From: Robinsoniella peoriensis
GTDB taxonomy: Bacteria; Bacillota; Clostridia; Lachnospirales; Lachnospiraceae
Assembly (NCBI RefSeq): GCF_000797495.1
Contig: NZ_JTGN01000005.1
Span: 181,107 to 245,106, forward strand
Length of the DNA: 64,000 nucleotides
Direction: 5' to 3'
The notes under the pieces are model-generated. The model saw only the letters and a list, made by a program, of their open reading frames with translations. It did no database searches and was not told the DNA's origin. The position numbers were made by a program, and so were the translations under genes. This document shows positions 9,122 to 17,683 of this stretch, one piece after another; the first letter of the stretch is position 1, and the number at the start of each line of letters is the position of its first letter.

Positions 9122-9562
9122 TCAGCTAAAAGAAAGGGTTCTTTTTTTTCCATCCTTTCGATGGTTCGTTCGTATCATCAACATATATTTTTCCATCAAT
9201 TGAAAACAATTGCATAAAAAAACATAAGGCCTGCCCCAGACACCTCCAAATACAAATAAAAAGAGTGTATAGAAAAGCAGTGCACAAAGCCCTCTTAAAT
9301 AAAGATTCTGGCTTCTTAAAACCTCCTGAATACTTTTCCCCTCATTTCCCACTGAACAGGTCCTAAATATAGTCTCAACGTTTTGAAAATCCGGCGTATC
9401 CAGCTGTTGTATTGCATGATTCATACCGATAACTACTGACTCCTGAGAATTCAGCTTTTGATTTATGCTGTCGGGCTGCTTAGGCTTATTGCTATAAAAA
9501 AGAACGGGGAGGCATAAAAACAATGCAATCAATAAAATAATTGACCAGATATTATTTTTCAT
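9122..9562 (-). CDS. Unrecognised small membrane protein upstream of kup
   Basis: A 146-residue protein that I do not recognise. It begins with a hydrophobic, signal-like helix (residues about 5-24), then a polar stretch of about 60 residues with two cysteines, a second strongly hydrophobic segment (about 88-110: LYLRGLCALLFYTLFLFVFG) and a basic C-terminus (NHRKDGKKR). GGGAG lies 5-6 nt before the ATG. Its position directly in front of the potassium transporter, in the same orientation with a 27-bp gap to the kup frame, suggests cotranscription and perhaps an accessory role. No motif supports a function. Confidence 0.6.
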   Translation of the reverse strand: MKNNIWSIILLIALFLCLPVLFYSNKPKQPDSINQKLNSQESVVIGMNHAIQQLDTPDFQNVETIFRTCSVGNEGKSIQEVLRSQNLYLRGLCALLFYTLFLFVFGGVWGRPYVFLCNCFQLMEKYMLMIRTNHRKDGKKRTLSFS

Positions 9563-9659
9563 TTTTTCTCCCTTACTATGTTTGCATGTAATATATTCAT
9601 TTCATCGGCATATTAGCACAAATAGAGCCTGGTGTCAACCTTCATTATTATCCTGCAAT

Positions 9660-10853
9660 TCACCCGCAGCTTTCACTTACTTTTTTACTGTCAGCCCCAG
9701 CCTGCTGCATCACTTCCTTTAATCTTTTTATATAGTACATATAATTTTGAAAAGAAGTAGAAGGTGCCACCTGATGATCCGCTCCAGGCACATATCCTCC
9801 CTGGCGGATTACCGGAAGCAGCCGCTGAAATTCACGGTCGATTGCTTCTTCTCCCTCTGCGATCACTAATTTATTGTATGCCCCGATAAATTTGATGTCC
9901 GGAAACTCTTCTCTGACCTTCACGATATCCATTCCTGCATTAACATCCATTGGCAGAAATCCATCCACACCTGCTTTTCTGAAATTAGGAATTAATTGCC
10001 GGAAATCACCATCGGTATCTACGAATACATTTTTTACTCCTTTTTTCTTCAAAAACGGAATTAATTTTTCATAATAGGAACCTACAAATTCGTCAAACAT
10101 TCCAGGTGATATCATCGGCCCGTTTGCACCGCTCAAATCCTCAGGAAATAAGAGAACGTCCGGTTTAATGATGTCAAAAATCTTATCAAAAAAGTGTAAA
10201 TATATTTCCAGAATAAAGTCATTGATCTCGTGGAGTAATTCAGGCATTTCATAAAATGCCATTAGCTGTTCTTCCACACCCATCAGTTCCCGGGGTGTCC
10301 AGAAAAATCCGGAAGCCCGGAACCGGATAGAAAAGTCTCCCCGTTCATGCCCCTCTTTGTATTTGCCATATGTACGCAGAAGATTTTCGTCCGTACAGTA
10401 TTTTTCAATTTCCCGCAAAGTATTTTCTTTTAACCGCTCCCAGGCCTCTTCCCCATCCACAACCGGCTTAATCTCTTTTACCAGAGAGCGCTTTTTATAA
10501 TAAGCTCTCTGCCAGCCATCTTCATCCATTTTCAGAATATATTCCTCATTATCCTCCAGAATCTTCTCGTCAAAGCCTTTAAACGGAATGCAAAATGACA
10601 TTCTTTTTACTCCGTCATATCCCAGAAACTGCTCATATTCATAAACGTGTTCTGTCATTGAGTCATTAAAATACCTCATATAACGCTCCTTGGGCATAGG
10701 ATATAAATACGAGGAAGTGAATTTTTCCGGGAGCCCTTCCTGCACCCACCGGTCTACACTTAAGTCCCAGGGAAAGAAGGTTTCCGCAAAAGCCCCTCCC
10801 CCATCCATTTTCTCAAAATTCAGTGTTTTAAACATACGTTCCGCAGCCGTCAT
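9660..10853 (-). CDS. URO-D family (COG0407-like) protein, probable methyltransferase
   Basis: A 397-residue protein with the uroporphyrinogen-decarboxylase fold, of the divergent type found in catabolic loci, not heme operons. The C-terminal half shows LIPNFRKAGVDGFLPMDVNAG and the closing GGYVPGADHQVAPS segment. The zinc-binding His/Cys pair of MtaA is replaced by VDTDGD, and the distal Cys is absent (GADHQ), so a zinc-thiolate mechanism looks unlikely. The start at 10853 follows AAAAGGAG; an upstream frame extension to 10889 lacks a site. It is divergent from an AraC regulator and stands alone. Methyl transfer to or from a cobamide is inferred from family and window context only. Confidence 0.8.
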   Translation of the reverse strand: MTAAERMFKTLNFEKMDGGGAFAETFFPWDLSVDRWVQEGLPEKFTSSYLYPMPKERYMRYFNDSMTEHVYEYEQFLGYDGVKRMSFCIPFKGFDEKILEDNEEYILKMDEDGWQRAYYKKRSLVKEIKPVVDGEEAWERLKENTLREIEKYCTDENLLRTYGKYKEGHERGDFSIRFRASGFFWTPRELMGVEEQLMAFYEMPELLHEINDFILEIYLHFFDKIFDIIKPDVLLFPEDLSGANGPMISPGMFDEFVGSYYEKLIPFLKKKGVKNVFVDTDGDFRQLIPNFRKAGVDGFLPMDVNAGMDIVKVREEFPDIKFIGAYNKLVIAEGEEAIDREFQRLLPVIRQGGYVPGADHQVAPSTSFQNYMYYIKRLKEVMQQAGADSKKVSESCG

Positions 10854-10933
10854 ATTATTTTTCTCCTTTTTCATTTCCGCGAACAACAAGTCAAATAGGC
10901 GCGCTTGCGGGACATCTGGCTGCTGCCGCGAGG

Positions 10934-10980
10934 GTAAGATACCTCTCTGCTCATGTCTCGGGATATCTTACTCTATTATA
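10934..10980 (-). promoter_or_regulatory. -10 element and leader inverted repeat before URO-D gene
   Basis: On the minus strand a TATAAT lies at 10975-10980. Just downstream, 10934-10971 is an inverted repeat (GTAAGATATCC opposite GGTATCTTAC) that begins at or near the expected transcription start. It could be an operator for the divergent AraC protein or a hairpin at the 5' end of the mRNA. The -35 region is weak, as expected for an activator-dependent promoter. Confidence 0.4.
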
Positions 10981-11064
10981 ATAAAGAAGGATTTGAATTG
11001 CTTGTAAATGAAGTATTTCTTTGTGTAAAATAATGCCTTTTCATTTTATTTTTAATGATAACTA

Positions 11065-11093
11065 TTGATTTTTCATGGTAATATATATATAAT
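11065..11093 (+). promoter_or_regulatory. Strong promoter placing the start site at the AraC ATG
   Basis: TTGATT at 11065-11070, a 17-bp spacer and a perfect TATAAT at 11088-11093 end only 6 bp before the ATG at 11100. Initiation at the usual distance would begin the mRNA at the start codon, and no Shine-Dalgarno sequence is present. Confidence 0.6.
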
Positions 11094-11099
11094 TCAATT

Positions 11100-11990
11100 A
11101 TGAAAAGTGAAAATATTTTAACTACAAATTATATACATAACTACACATCGCTCCCTATATTCTCAGAAGATTATTCTTTTGAGAATTCAGAACGGCTGGG
11201 AGAACATTCCCATGAATTTGTTGAAATCGGCATCACTACCCACGGGAGTGCTTTACACCACACCTCCCATGGGGTATATCCTCTGAAGCGTGGGAGCATT
11301 TACTTCATCCCCATAGGCTCAACCCATGCCATTTCCCAGGTACAAAACTGGCATGTTAAAAATATCTATCTGCTGCCAAAATTGTTGTTTCATGAATTAT
11401 CATCAGCATCGCTGCATTGCTCTACGATGCAATATTTTTTATTAAAACATGGAAATTCTTCTTCTGCTCCGCTCCATCTGGAATTAGAAGAAAACACCAT
11501 GTCTATTGCAGATGCCTTCTTTACTGCTTATTTTGGAAAAAAAATGATAACTGGAGAACTATCTGATTTATATGAGTTCAACTGTCTGTTTAATATCCTA
11601 CTGCTTTTATGCGATAACTTTTATCAATCCCATTCTTTTCAAAAAGATGAGCTTGACGAACGGATCATTCGGATAACTGAGCTGATTAATGAACATATTT
11701 ATGAACAGAGCGGTGATATTATCTCTCTGATTTCTGACACCCTGATGCTGCATCCCCAGCAGATCAACCGCATTGTCAAAAAGATCAGCGGCTCCACATT
11801 GAGTAATTATATTATTGAATGCAAACTTGAAAAAAGCATCCGCCTGCTTCTGACGGATGCTCCTGTCACAGAAATCGCCCACACATTAGGGTTCTATGAC
11901 CATTCCCACTATAATAAATATTTCACCAGATACATTGGGATTTCGCCCAGCGCATATCGGAAGAAAACGCAGGTGTTGTTAAAGCTGTAG
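11100..11990 (+). CDS. AraC-family regulator, apparently leaderless
   Basis: A 296-residue regulator. The N-terminal cupin contains GEHSHEFVEIGITTHGSALH and LKRGSIYFIPIGSTHAI. The C-terminal domain has helix-turn-helix motifs around LISDTLMLHPQQINRIVKK and VTEIAHTLGFYDHSHYNKYF. No ribosome binding site precedes the ATG, and the promoter is so close that translation from a leaderless mRNA is likely. A downstream start would cut into the cupin. It is divergent from the URO-D gene at 9660-10853 and probably controls it. It is separated by 8 bp from the end of a decayed gene on the opposite strand. Confidence 0.87.
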   Translation: MKSENILTTNYIHNYTSLPIFSEDYSFENSERLGEHSHEFVEIGITTHGSALHHTSHGVYPLKRGSIYFIPIGSTHAISQVQNWHVKNIYLLPKLLFHELSSASLHCSTMQYFLLKHGNSSSAPLHLELEENTMSIADAFFTAYFGKKMITGELSDLYEFNCLFNILLLLCDNFYQSHSFQKDELDERIIRITELINEHIYEQSGDIISLISDTLMLHPQQINRIVKKISGSTLSNYIIECKLEKSIRLLLTDAPVTEIAHTLGFYDHSHYNKYFTRYIGISPSAYRKKTQVLLKL

Positions 11991-11998
11991 ATATATTA

Positions 11999-13429
11999 TT
12001 AATTTGTGTCCACCACTCTGACCAGGCATTCTTTTTTATAAAAGCAAATACCATATTTAATAATATCACGATAACCTTCTTCACGAACAATGCTTTCATA
12101 CTTTCTTTCTGCTATCTGTTGAATAGCTGCTTCGCATTTCTCTTCCATTTCATTATAAATTTTTGCAACCTTAATTTCTATTATAATTGCTTTTCCCTGC
12201 ACACTGGGAGCCTTCATGATTATATCCGGTCTTCCTAATCCTGATTCACGGTTAGAAATAACATGATATGTTCTCATATTTTTTAAAATCCCGGTCAGAA
12301 ACCCATGGTAATAATTTTCTGTATAATCGTAAAAGCTTATTGTTTCCTGCAAAGAAACCGATAATTCTTACGATATTCTATCTGTATCCTTTTCTTCTAT
12401 AGCAGTAAACAACTGTGTAAGATCTTTTTGCCTAATTGATCTGTCAAACCAATTCAAAATAATATTCTTATAAATATATCTTACTTCCGTGTTTGGTATT
12501 GTCATGATAAGGTATTGTCTGTCACCATCCATCCTCCTACCGGATTGCTTTAAATAACCGGTAAAAAACAAAAAGTTCCAAAGATTATCTTCTGCCTCAT
12601 ATACATCCGCATAAGTTATTTCTTCATGAATCACCTTTTCAATGGATCCGCCTCTTATTAAAATCTCGATTTCTCCTCTCACAGAAAGATCTGCTGTCTC
12701 AACCAGCCCCTTTACAATACTATTAGAACTGGTATTTGACCAAAATGGTTCCGGAAATGCATTTTTATCCCGCCATAATACCTTAACATAATTAATTGTG
12801 CTCCACGGGTTATAAACCTCAGTTTTTCCAAAAAGTTAACCATCGTACCATTCTTTCATCGTTAAAAATGCATCAGGACGACCATAAAATTCTAACATTC
12901 CTTCTACTTCTTCCTGGGTGAATCCAAAATGTTCAGAATAGAAATCATTTAGTACGGAGATCACTTCTAAATTATTTAAACCAGTAAATATACTTTTCCT
13001 CTTATTGTCCTTCTCTTCAGGACATAATGGTATACCCGAAGGGTGTTCTTGGGAAATTCTTAAACATCCGGTGACAACTGCAAATGCCAAGCATGGATTT
13101 GTCTTCAATGCCGATTCAAATAGTGAACGGATGAATCCCAGCATTTCATCATAAAAACCAGAAAAATAAGCATTTTCTAAAGGTACATCATATTCATCTA
13201 TTAATACTATCACTTTTTCGTTATGATATTTTTCCAGACATTTTGATAAAAAGTCCAGCGCTTTTGCATATTGTATTGGTTCCGCCACACCATTTTGAAT
13301 ATTTTTAAATCGAATTTTTTCATTTTCTAAAAGTGCTTTGCTCTCTATTATATAATTATGTCGGTTATATTCCTCGATGATTTCATCTTTCATGCTGGCA
13401 TAACGGTTCCCATATGATTCACCTACCAT
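11999..13429 (-). pseudogene. Decayed AAA-ATPase-like / PD-(D/E)XK nuclease gene
   Basis: Three minus-strand segments in one uninterrupted frame add up to the last three quarters of an AAA-ATPase-like protein (the DUF1703-type family that is often multi-copy in gut bacteria). The first (13429-12836) carries the Walker-B-like VIVLIDEYDVPLENAY. The second (to 12368) is the linker region. The third (12352-11999) is a PD-(D/E)XK nuclease fold with GRPDIIMKAP and IIEIKVAK. Two in-frame TAA codons, at 12836-12838 and 12368-12370, interrupt it and no frameshift is needed to join the parts. The N-terminus with the P-loop is missing; the frame begins at the edge of the neighbouring ABC permease gene. 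It is almost surely non-functional. Confidence 0.82.
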
Positions 13430-14073
13430 TCCTTATTCTTTACAATTTTAATAGAAGACATTATAGAAATCCCAATAATCAGTACTATATAAATCAAAAT
13501 GAAGCAGGGAAGAATTAACTTATTCTGACCGATGGCATCCAAGATTTCCATACTTTTTAAATTTGCTTTTTCCAGTACAAACATGGTAAGAAGAACCCCT
13601 ACAACAGGTATATACATAAAAACTCTTCCTTTAATAGGTCCAAATTTGTAATAGCCTGGAATTTGAAATGCTGTATAAGTAATAAAAAGGATGCTTCCTA
13701 TGAGGGCAGCCACAAGCACCTCTGAAATCGATGTGGCCACTCCCAGTGAAATTAAAATCAAGGGCTGCACAATACTGGATATCACCAATGAAATTGCACC
13801 CAGCAAGAACAGATGCAGATATTTCCCGCATACCAGTTCAGCAGTTGAAATGGGTAACGTACCATAGAGTCGGTGCATATCATTTTTTTCCGCTACGGTA
13901 AAGGTGTAAATAGATGACATTGCCATCATAAACATTGCAAATGATATACCCGTTATCAGGGAGCGGTAGACTAATACAAAAACAAAGGGAATACAGACCG
14001 TGAAACAGATTGATTTTAAATAATAGCGTATCAGCATGAAATCCAGTTTTGAAGCTTTATAAATCTTATCCAT
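13423..14073 (-). CDS. ABC-2 type exporter permease
   Basis: A 216-residue membrane protein with six predicted helices, matching the ABC-2 permease type paired with YtrB/BcrA-like ATPases. AAGGAG lies 9 nt before the ATG at 14073; a longer frame to 14124 would run into the ATPase gene. It begins 1 bp after the ATPase stop codon, so the two genes are translationally linked. A short loop with AEKNDMHRLYGTLPIS after the second helix resembles the segment seen in these permeases. The stop codon overlaps the broken frame of the nuclease pseudogene, so the C-terminus may sit at a rearrangement junction. The substrate is unknown; peptide, antibiotic or lipid export are all possible. Confidence 0.82.
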   Translation of the reverse strand: MDKIYKASKLDFMLIRYYLKSICFTVCIPFVFVLVYRSLITGISFAMFMMAMSSIYTFTVAEKNDMHRLYGTLPISTAELVCGKYLHLFLLGAISLVISSIVQPLILISLGVATSISEVLVAALIGSILFITYTAFQIPGYYKFGPIKGRVFMYIPVVGVLLTMFVLEKANLKSMEILDAIGQNKLILPCFILIYIVLIIGISIMSSIKIVKNKEW

Positions 14074-14074
14074 A

Positions 14075-14926
14075 TTAAAAGTCTCCTTTATCCATAAATA
14101 CAATAATGTCATCAATGTCTGCATGCCTGTTTTTTAAATGGGATACTTCTGACAGATGATCTGCTCTGACCAGCCCTTCAAAGTGATCTCCAGATATTTT
14201 TGTACTTAAAAGAAGGGACTTGATATCCTTAGTTAATTGTCCTTTGTCACCGGAAACTATCAGGTACATCTCTGTAAAATCTTCTTTTTCTCCGGTATAC
14301 AACAGTTTTCCATTGTTAATGAACGTAATGCTGTCTGCAATTTTATTCAGATCCGGTGTTATATGTGTTGAAAACAGTACACTGTGATTTTGATCCTCCG
14401 TATAATCCGCTAAGATATCCAGAAGCTCATCCCTGGATACAGGATCCAGCCCGCTGGTGGGTTCATCCAGAATCAAAAGTTCAGCCTTGTGGGAAAAGGA
14501 GCAGGCTAACATGAGTTTCATCTGCATTCCCTTTGACAGCTCTTTTACACGTTTGTTTTTACCAATGTTAAAATCACTCAGATACCGGTAAAATATTTTC
14601 CTGTTCCAGTTTTTATAAAACATGCCCATTGACTTTTCCACATCTGACATTTTCCACTCGTCTACAAAAAAGTGGGAATCAAAAACCACACCTATGCGCT
14701 CTTTGAATTCCTGTTCCTGCTTTATGTGGTCCATTCCTAATACAGATACGGAACCCGTCTGGCATTTCAGTAAATTCAGGATTAATTTAATGGTTGTGGT
14801 TTTACCGGAACCATTTTTTCCAATCAGCCCCATTACAGAGCCTGTTGGAATCGAAAAGCTGATATTTTGTAGTGTAAAATCTTCAAATGATTTTGACAAA
14901 TTCGTTACGCACAATGCATCTTTCAC
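14075..14926 (-). CDS. ABC exporter ATP-binding protein
   Basis: A 283-residue ATPase that drives the adjacent permease. The Walker A is GLIGKNGSGKTTTIK (near residue 40), the signature LSKGMQMKL, the Walker B LLILDEPTSGLDP and the switch His FSTHIT. The C-terminal 70 residues form an extra domain ending in DDIIVFMDKGDF, common in BcrA/YtrB-type ATPases. The start is a GTG at 14926, chosen because GGAGG is 8 nt upstream; the overlapping ATG two bases earlier is in another frame. The GntR regulator often found with this pair is not present here; a MATE pump gene lies upstream in the same direction. Confidence 0.9.
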   Translation of the reverse strand: MKDALCVTNLSKSFEDFTLQNISFSIPTGSVMGLIGKNGSGKTTTIKLILNLLKCQTGSVSVLGMDHIKQEQEFKERIGVVFDSHFFVDEWKMSDVEKSMGMFYKNWNRKIFYRYLSDFNIGKNKRVKELSKGMQMKLMLACSFSHKAELLILDEPTSGLDPVSRDELLDILADYTEDQNHSVLFSTHITPDLNKIADSITFINNGKLLYTGEKEDFTEMYLIVSGDKGQLTKDIKSLLLSTKISGDHFEGLVRADHLSEVSHLKNRHADIDDIIVFMDKGDF

Positions 14927-15053
14927 ATTAATTACCTCCTCATATAGCCTGTTGTTTTTCTGTTATGTATTTTATGAAGAAATCTTACCTCAAAAATGTC
15001 CTTTGTGCCGAAATGTCCGTAATTAGTATCTCAATGTCCTTAAACGGTAATCT

Positions 15054-16418
15054 CTACCACCTCTTTTTCCCAAACCGGATTACATATATAAGTGCACGGA
15101 TACATTCATCCAGTGCCATGGCAATCCATACCCCAGGAAGACCCAGTCCCAGTTCCTTTCCAAACACATATGACAGGGTAAATGCAATCATCCACTGACC
15201 GGTAATCCCCACGATCATTGGTGTCTTTACATCACCAACAGCAATCAGACTTCTGGTCAGAATATTATTGATGGATCTTCCAAATTCCAAAAAGAATTCC
15301 AGAAACAGGATCTTTTTTCCCAGTTGGAGAATCTCGGTGTTATCTGTGAAGATTCGAAGAACCAGATCACTGTTAATAAAAAGTAAAAAGGTTCCGCAAA
15401 AACATATGACTATACAAACTCTCATTGTAGAAAATACTCTTTTCTTGATTTCATTCATGCGTTTCTGCCCACATAGATAACCTGTGAGGATCTGAGTTGC
15501 CTGTGACAGCGCCAGGGCATACAGATAAGAGAAATTAGCCAGAATACTGCAATAACCCTTTGCCGCCGTTACCACAGTTCCAAAGGTATTGATAATGCCC
15601 AGTATGCAAAGCTGCGACATTTGATAGGACAGGCATTCCGCCCCGGAGGGAACTGCAATCTTACACATATTTCCTAATAAACCGGAAGGGAAAGGCCTTA
15701 ACAGCCCTGCCCCAAAAGACAGACGGATCTTATTTCTGAAAATCCATATAAGTATCAGCAGGCCAATGATTTTGCTGATAACCGTGGAGATTGCAGCACC
15801 TGCAAGTCCCATCACCGGCATACCGAACAATCCGTTAATTAAAACGGCATTTCCTGCAATATTAAGCAGATTAATTGCCACTGATACATACATGACCTCC
15901 TTCATTAATGTATACGTGCGGAGGATTGCCGCAAAATTCAGATATAACCCCTGAATCAGAATAAAACCTCCGACAATCATCAGGTACAGCCTGGCCTCAC
16001 CCATGATTTCCGGCTGTATTTTCATTAAAGAAAAAATTGGCTTATTGACAAAAAGAATAATTACTGTAATTACCGTACTGATCACGCTAATGAAACCCAG
16101 CGATAACATGCAGGTTCTGGAAGCATTATCATCGTCCTTAGCACCCAGGTACCTGGATAATATCACTGCCGCAGCCATGCTGACCATGTTTAGAAAAATG
16201 ATTACCAGGTTCATTACCTGATTGGCATTTACGATCGCTGCCACAGCATTCTGGGAATACCGGCTCATCATTACCTGGTCTATGTTCCCCACCAGCAGTT
16301 GCAGCATCAATTCAATAAAGATTGGAAGTGACATTTTAAATAATTGAGGATCATTTACTTTATCCGCACACTTTTTATTTATTTTTATTACGCTTTTCAT
16401 TCTATTTTTCACTGTCAT
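15054..16418 (-). CDS. MATE-family multidrug efflux transporter
   Basis: A 454-residue protein with twelve hydrophobic segments and MATE/NorM-type signatures: LPIFIELMLQLLVGNIDQVMMSRYS in the first helices and the internally duplicated arrangement, with GMAVMGLAGAA-like loops (here MPVMGLAGAAIST). It probably exports cationic compounds using Na+ or H+. GGGGATGAG lies about 7 nt before the ATG at 16418. A gap of 127 bp separates it from the downstream ABC ATPase, so the two may be transcribed together or separately. The region upstream to 16784 contains A/T-rich promoter-like sequence. Confidence 0.9.
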   Translation of the reverse strand: MTVKNRMKSVIKINKKCADKVNDPQLFKMSLPIFIELMLQLLVGNIDQVMMSRYSQNAVAAIVNANQVMNLVIIFLNMVSMAAAVILSRYLGAKDDDNASRTCMLSLGFISVISTVITVIILFVNKPIFSLMKIQPEIMGEARLYLMIVGGFILIQGLYLNFAAILRTYTLMKEVMYVSVAINLLNIAGNAVLINGLFGMPVMGLAGAAISTVISKIIGLLILIWIFRNKIRLSFGAGLLRPFPSGLLGNMCKIAVPSGAECLSYQMSQLCILGIINTFGTVVTAAKGYCSILANFSYLYALALSQATQILTGYLCGQKRMNEIKKRVFSTMRVCIVICFCGTFLLFINSDLVLRIFTDNTEILQLGKKILFLEFFLEFGRSINNILTRSLIAVGDVKTPMIVGITGQWMIAFTLSYVFGKELGLGLPGVWIAMALDECIRALIYVIRFGKKRW

Positions 16419-16548
16419 TTTCTCATCCCCTAAACCCTTTCATAATAATTGATTTCTCAGATCTGTTATGAATTTATTATAAAGGAATGTAAAAAAACAA
16501 CCTTGACGATCATAGGACAGACAAGGAATATATTGAGAAAATGAACTA

Positions 16549-16576
16549 TTGACTATATCCATGAATTTATTATAAT
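16549..16576 (+). promoter_or_regulatory. Promoter upstream of AraC gene at 16785
   Basis: TTGACT at 16549-16554 and TATAAT at 16571-16576 are spaced by 16 bp. Transcription from here would give a leader of about 200 nt before the AraC gene. A near-copy of the sequence around its -10 lies 93 bp upstream, at 16468-16489 (ATGAATTTATTATAA). Confidence 0.55.
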
Positions 16577-16783
16577 GGTAATGAAAAGGCAGACACAAAA
16601 ACCATCTCAATTACAAGAGGGCGTTTAAAATTGCTTTCTGAAAAATGTACGTCACAGTTTGTAAAATTTGTATCGTATGGAGATCGAGCAAACGGCTGCG
16701 TGATCTAACTTTATGGTAAATATGCCGCAACGTGGGATGTGCAGATGACGGGAATGAATTTCCAGGAATATAAAGAGGTTTAG
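16565..16783 (+). other. Possible gene remnant in the AraC leader
   Basis: Within the 366-bp gap 16419-16784, one plus-strand frame is open from 16565 to 16783 except for a single TAA at 16706-16708. The peptide before it ends in FVKFVSYGDRANGCVI and the one after it begins LYGKYAATWDVQMTGMNF. Composition looks protein-like and the frame ends (TAG) just before the AraC ATG. No good start codon or family match is evident, so this may be a decayed fragment or chance. Confidence 0.25.
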
Positions 16784-16784
16784 A

Positions 16785-17666
16785 ATGCAGATACAGATTA
16801 ACCAAGATCAAAAAGAAATAAAAGAACATGGAAATTTTCCTTTTCCCGTTCTGGTAAGTGACGAGATCTTATCCCGCTACGAAGCGGGATCATTTATGTG
16901 GCACTGGCATCCGGAAATAGAATTCACCCTGGTAGTTTCAGGAGAAATGCTTTACCGGATTAATCAATCAGAATTTCATTTAAAGTCAGGGCAGGCCCTG
17001 TTTGGCAACGCAAATACTTTACATACGGGATACATGCAAGATGGGCATGACTGTCATTATATCTCCCTCACCTTTGACCCCAAGCTGATTTACGGATATG
17101 AAAAAAGCCTGCTCCACACAAAGTACGTAGCCCCGCTGCTGCAAAACCAAAAGCTATCTTCCATCTGCTTTGACCTACAGGAAGCGTGGCATCATGATGT
17201 GATTGAAGCACTTATCCAAATTCATCAGCACAGCCGCCAAAAAGGGGATTTTTTTGAAATGCAGATTCAGTTAATTTTGCATCAGCTGTGGCTTATCATT
17301 TTAGAACATTATTCTGATTTATTACATGATAATTACATTAACGAAAAGAATCTGGACCGTTTGAAAATCATTCTTTCTTTTGTACAGGATAACTACCCGG
17401 CCAAAATCACCCTGGAAGATATTGCGGGATCCATACATCTTTGTAAAAGCGAATGCTGCAGGCTATTTAAAAAACACATGCATGAATCCCTGTTTGATTA
17501 TTTACTGCGATACCGCATTGAAAAGAGTCTTCCCCATTTGATGAATTTCAATTGTTCCATTACAGAGGCCGCATTTCTGGTGGGTTTTGCAGATTCCAAC
17601 TACTTTTCAAAAGTATTCAGTAAATTTATGGGTTGCTCTCCCACGGAATACCGCAGCAGAAAATAG
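16785..17666 (+). CDS. AraC-family regulator
   Basis: A 293-residue regulator. The N-terminal cupin shows FMWHWHPEIEFTLVVSGEM and LKSGQALFGNANTLHTGY. The C-terminal helix-turn-helix pair lies around ITLEDIAGSIHLCKSECCRLF and ITEAAFLVGFADSNYFSKVF, followed by GCSPTEYR. AGAGG is 7 nt before the ATG. The gene converges on the GH78 gene with only 17 bp between stop codons, and has no divergent catabolic partner. It may act on the GH78/GH106-like operon or at a distance. Confidence 0.88.
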   Translation: MQIQINQDQKEIKEHGNFPFPVLVSDEILSRYEAGSFMWHWHPEIEFTLVVSGEMLYRINQSEFHLKSGQALFGNANTLHTGYMQDGHDCHYISLTFDPKLIYGYEKSLLHTKYVAPLLQNQKLSSICFDLQEAWHHDVIEALIQIHQHSRQKGDFFEMQIQLILHQLWLIILEHYSDLLHDNYINEKNLDRLKIILSFVQDNYPAKITLEDIAGSIHLCKSECCRLFKKHMHESLFDYLLRYRIEKSLPHLMNFNCSITEAAFLVGFADSNYFSKVFSKFMGCSPTEYRSRK

Positions 17667-17683
17667 TGTCAGGTTTATACATT

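Noticed and set aside
9563..9659. c-di-AMP riboswitch for kup
   Set aside because: Only 97 bp lie upstream of the kup unit, and no ydaO-like structure can be seen.
11999..13429. Stop-codon recoding of TAA
   Set aside because: Other genes end normally at TAA and the N-terminus with the P-loop is missing, so decay is the simpler reading.
16468..16583. Direct repeat of ATGAATTTATTATAA as a mobile-element or regulator signal
   Set aside because: The two copies are short and A/T-rich and overlap a -10 element; chance or promoter duplication is enough to explain them.
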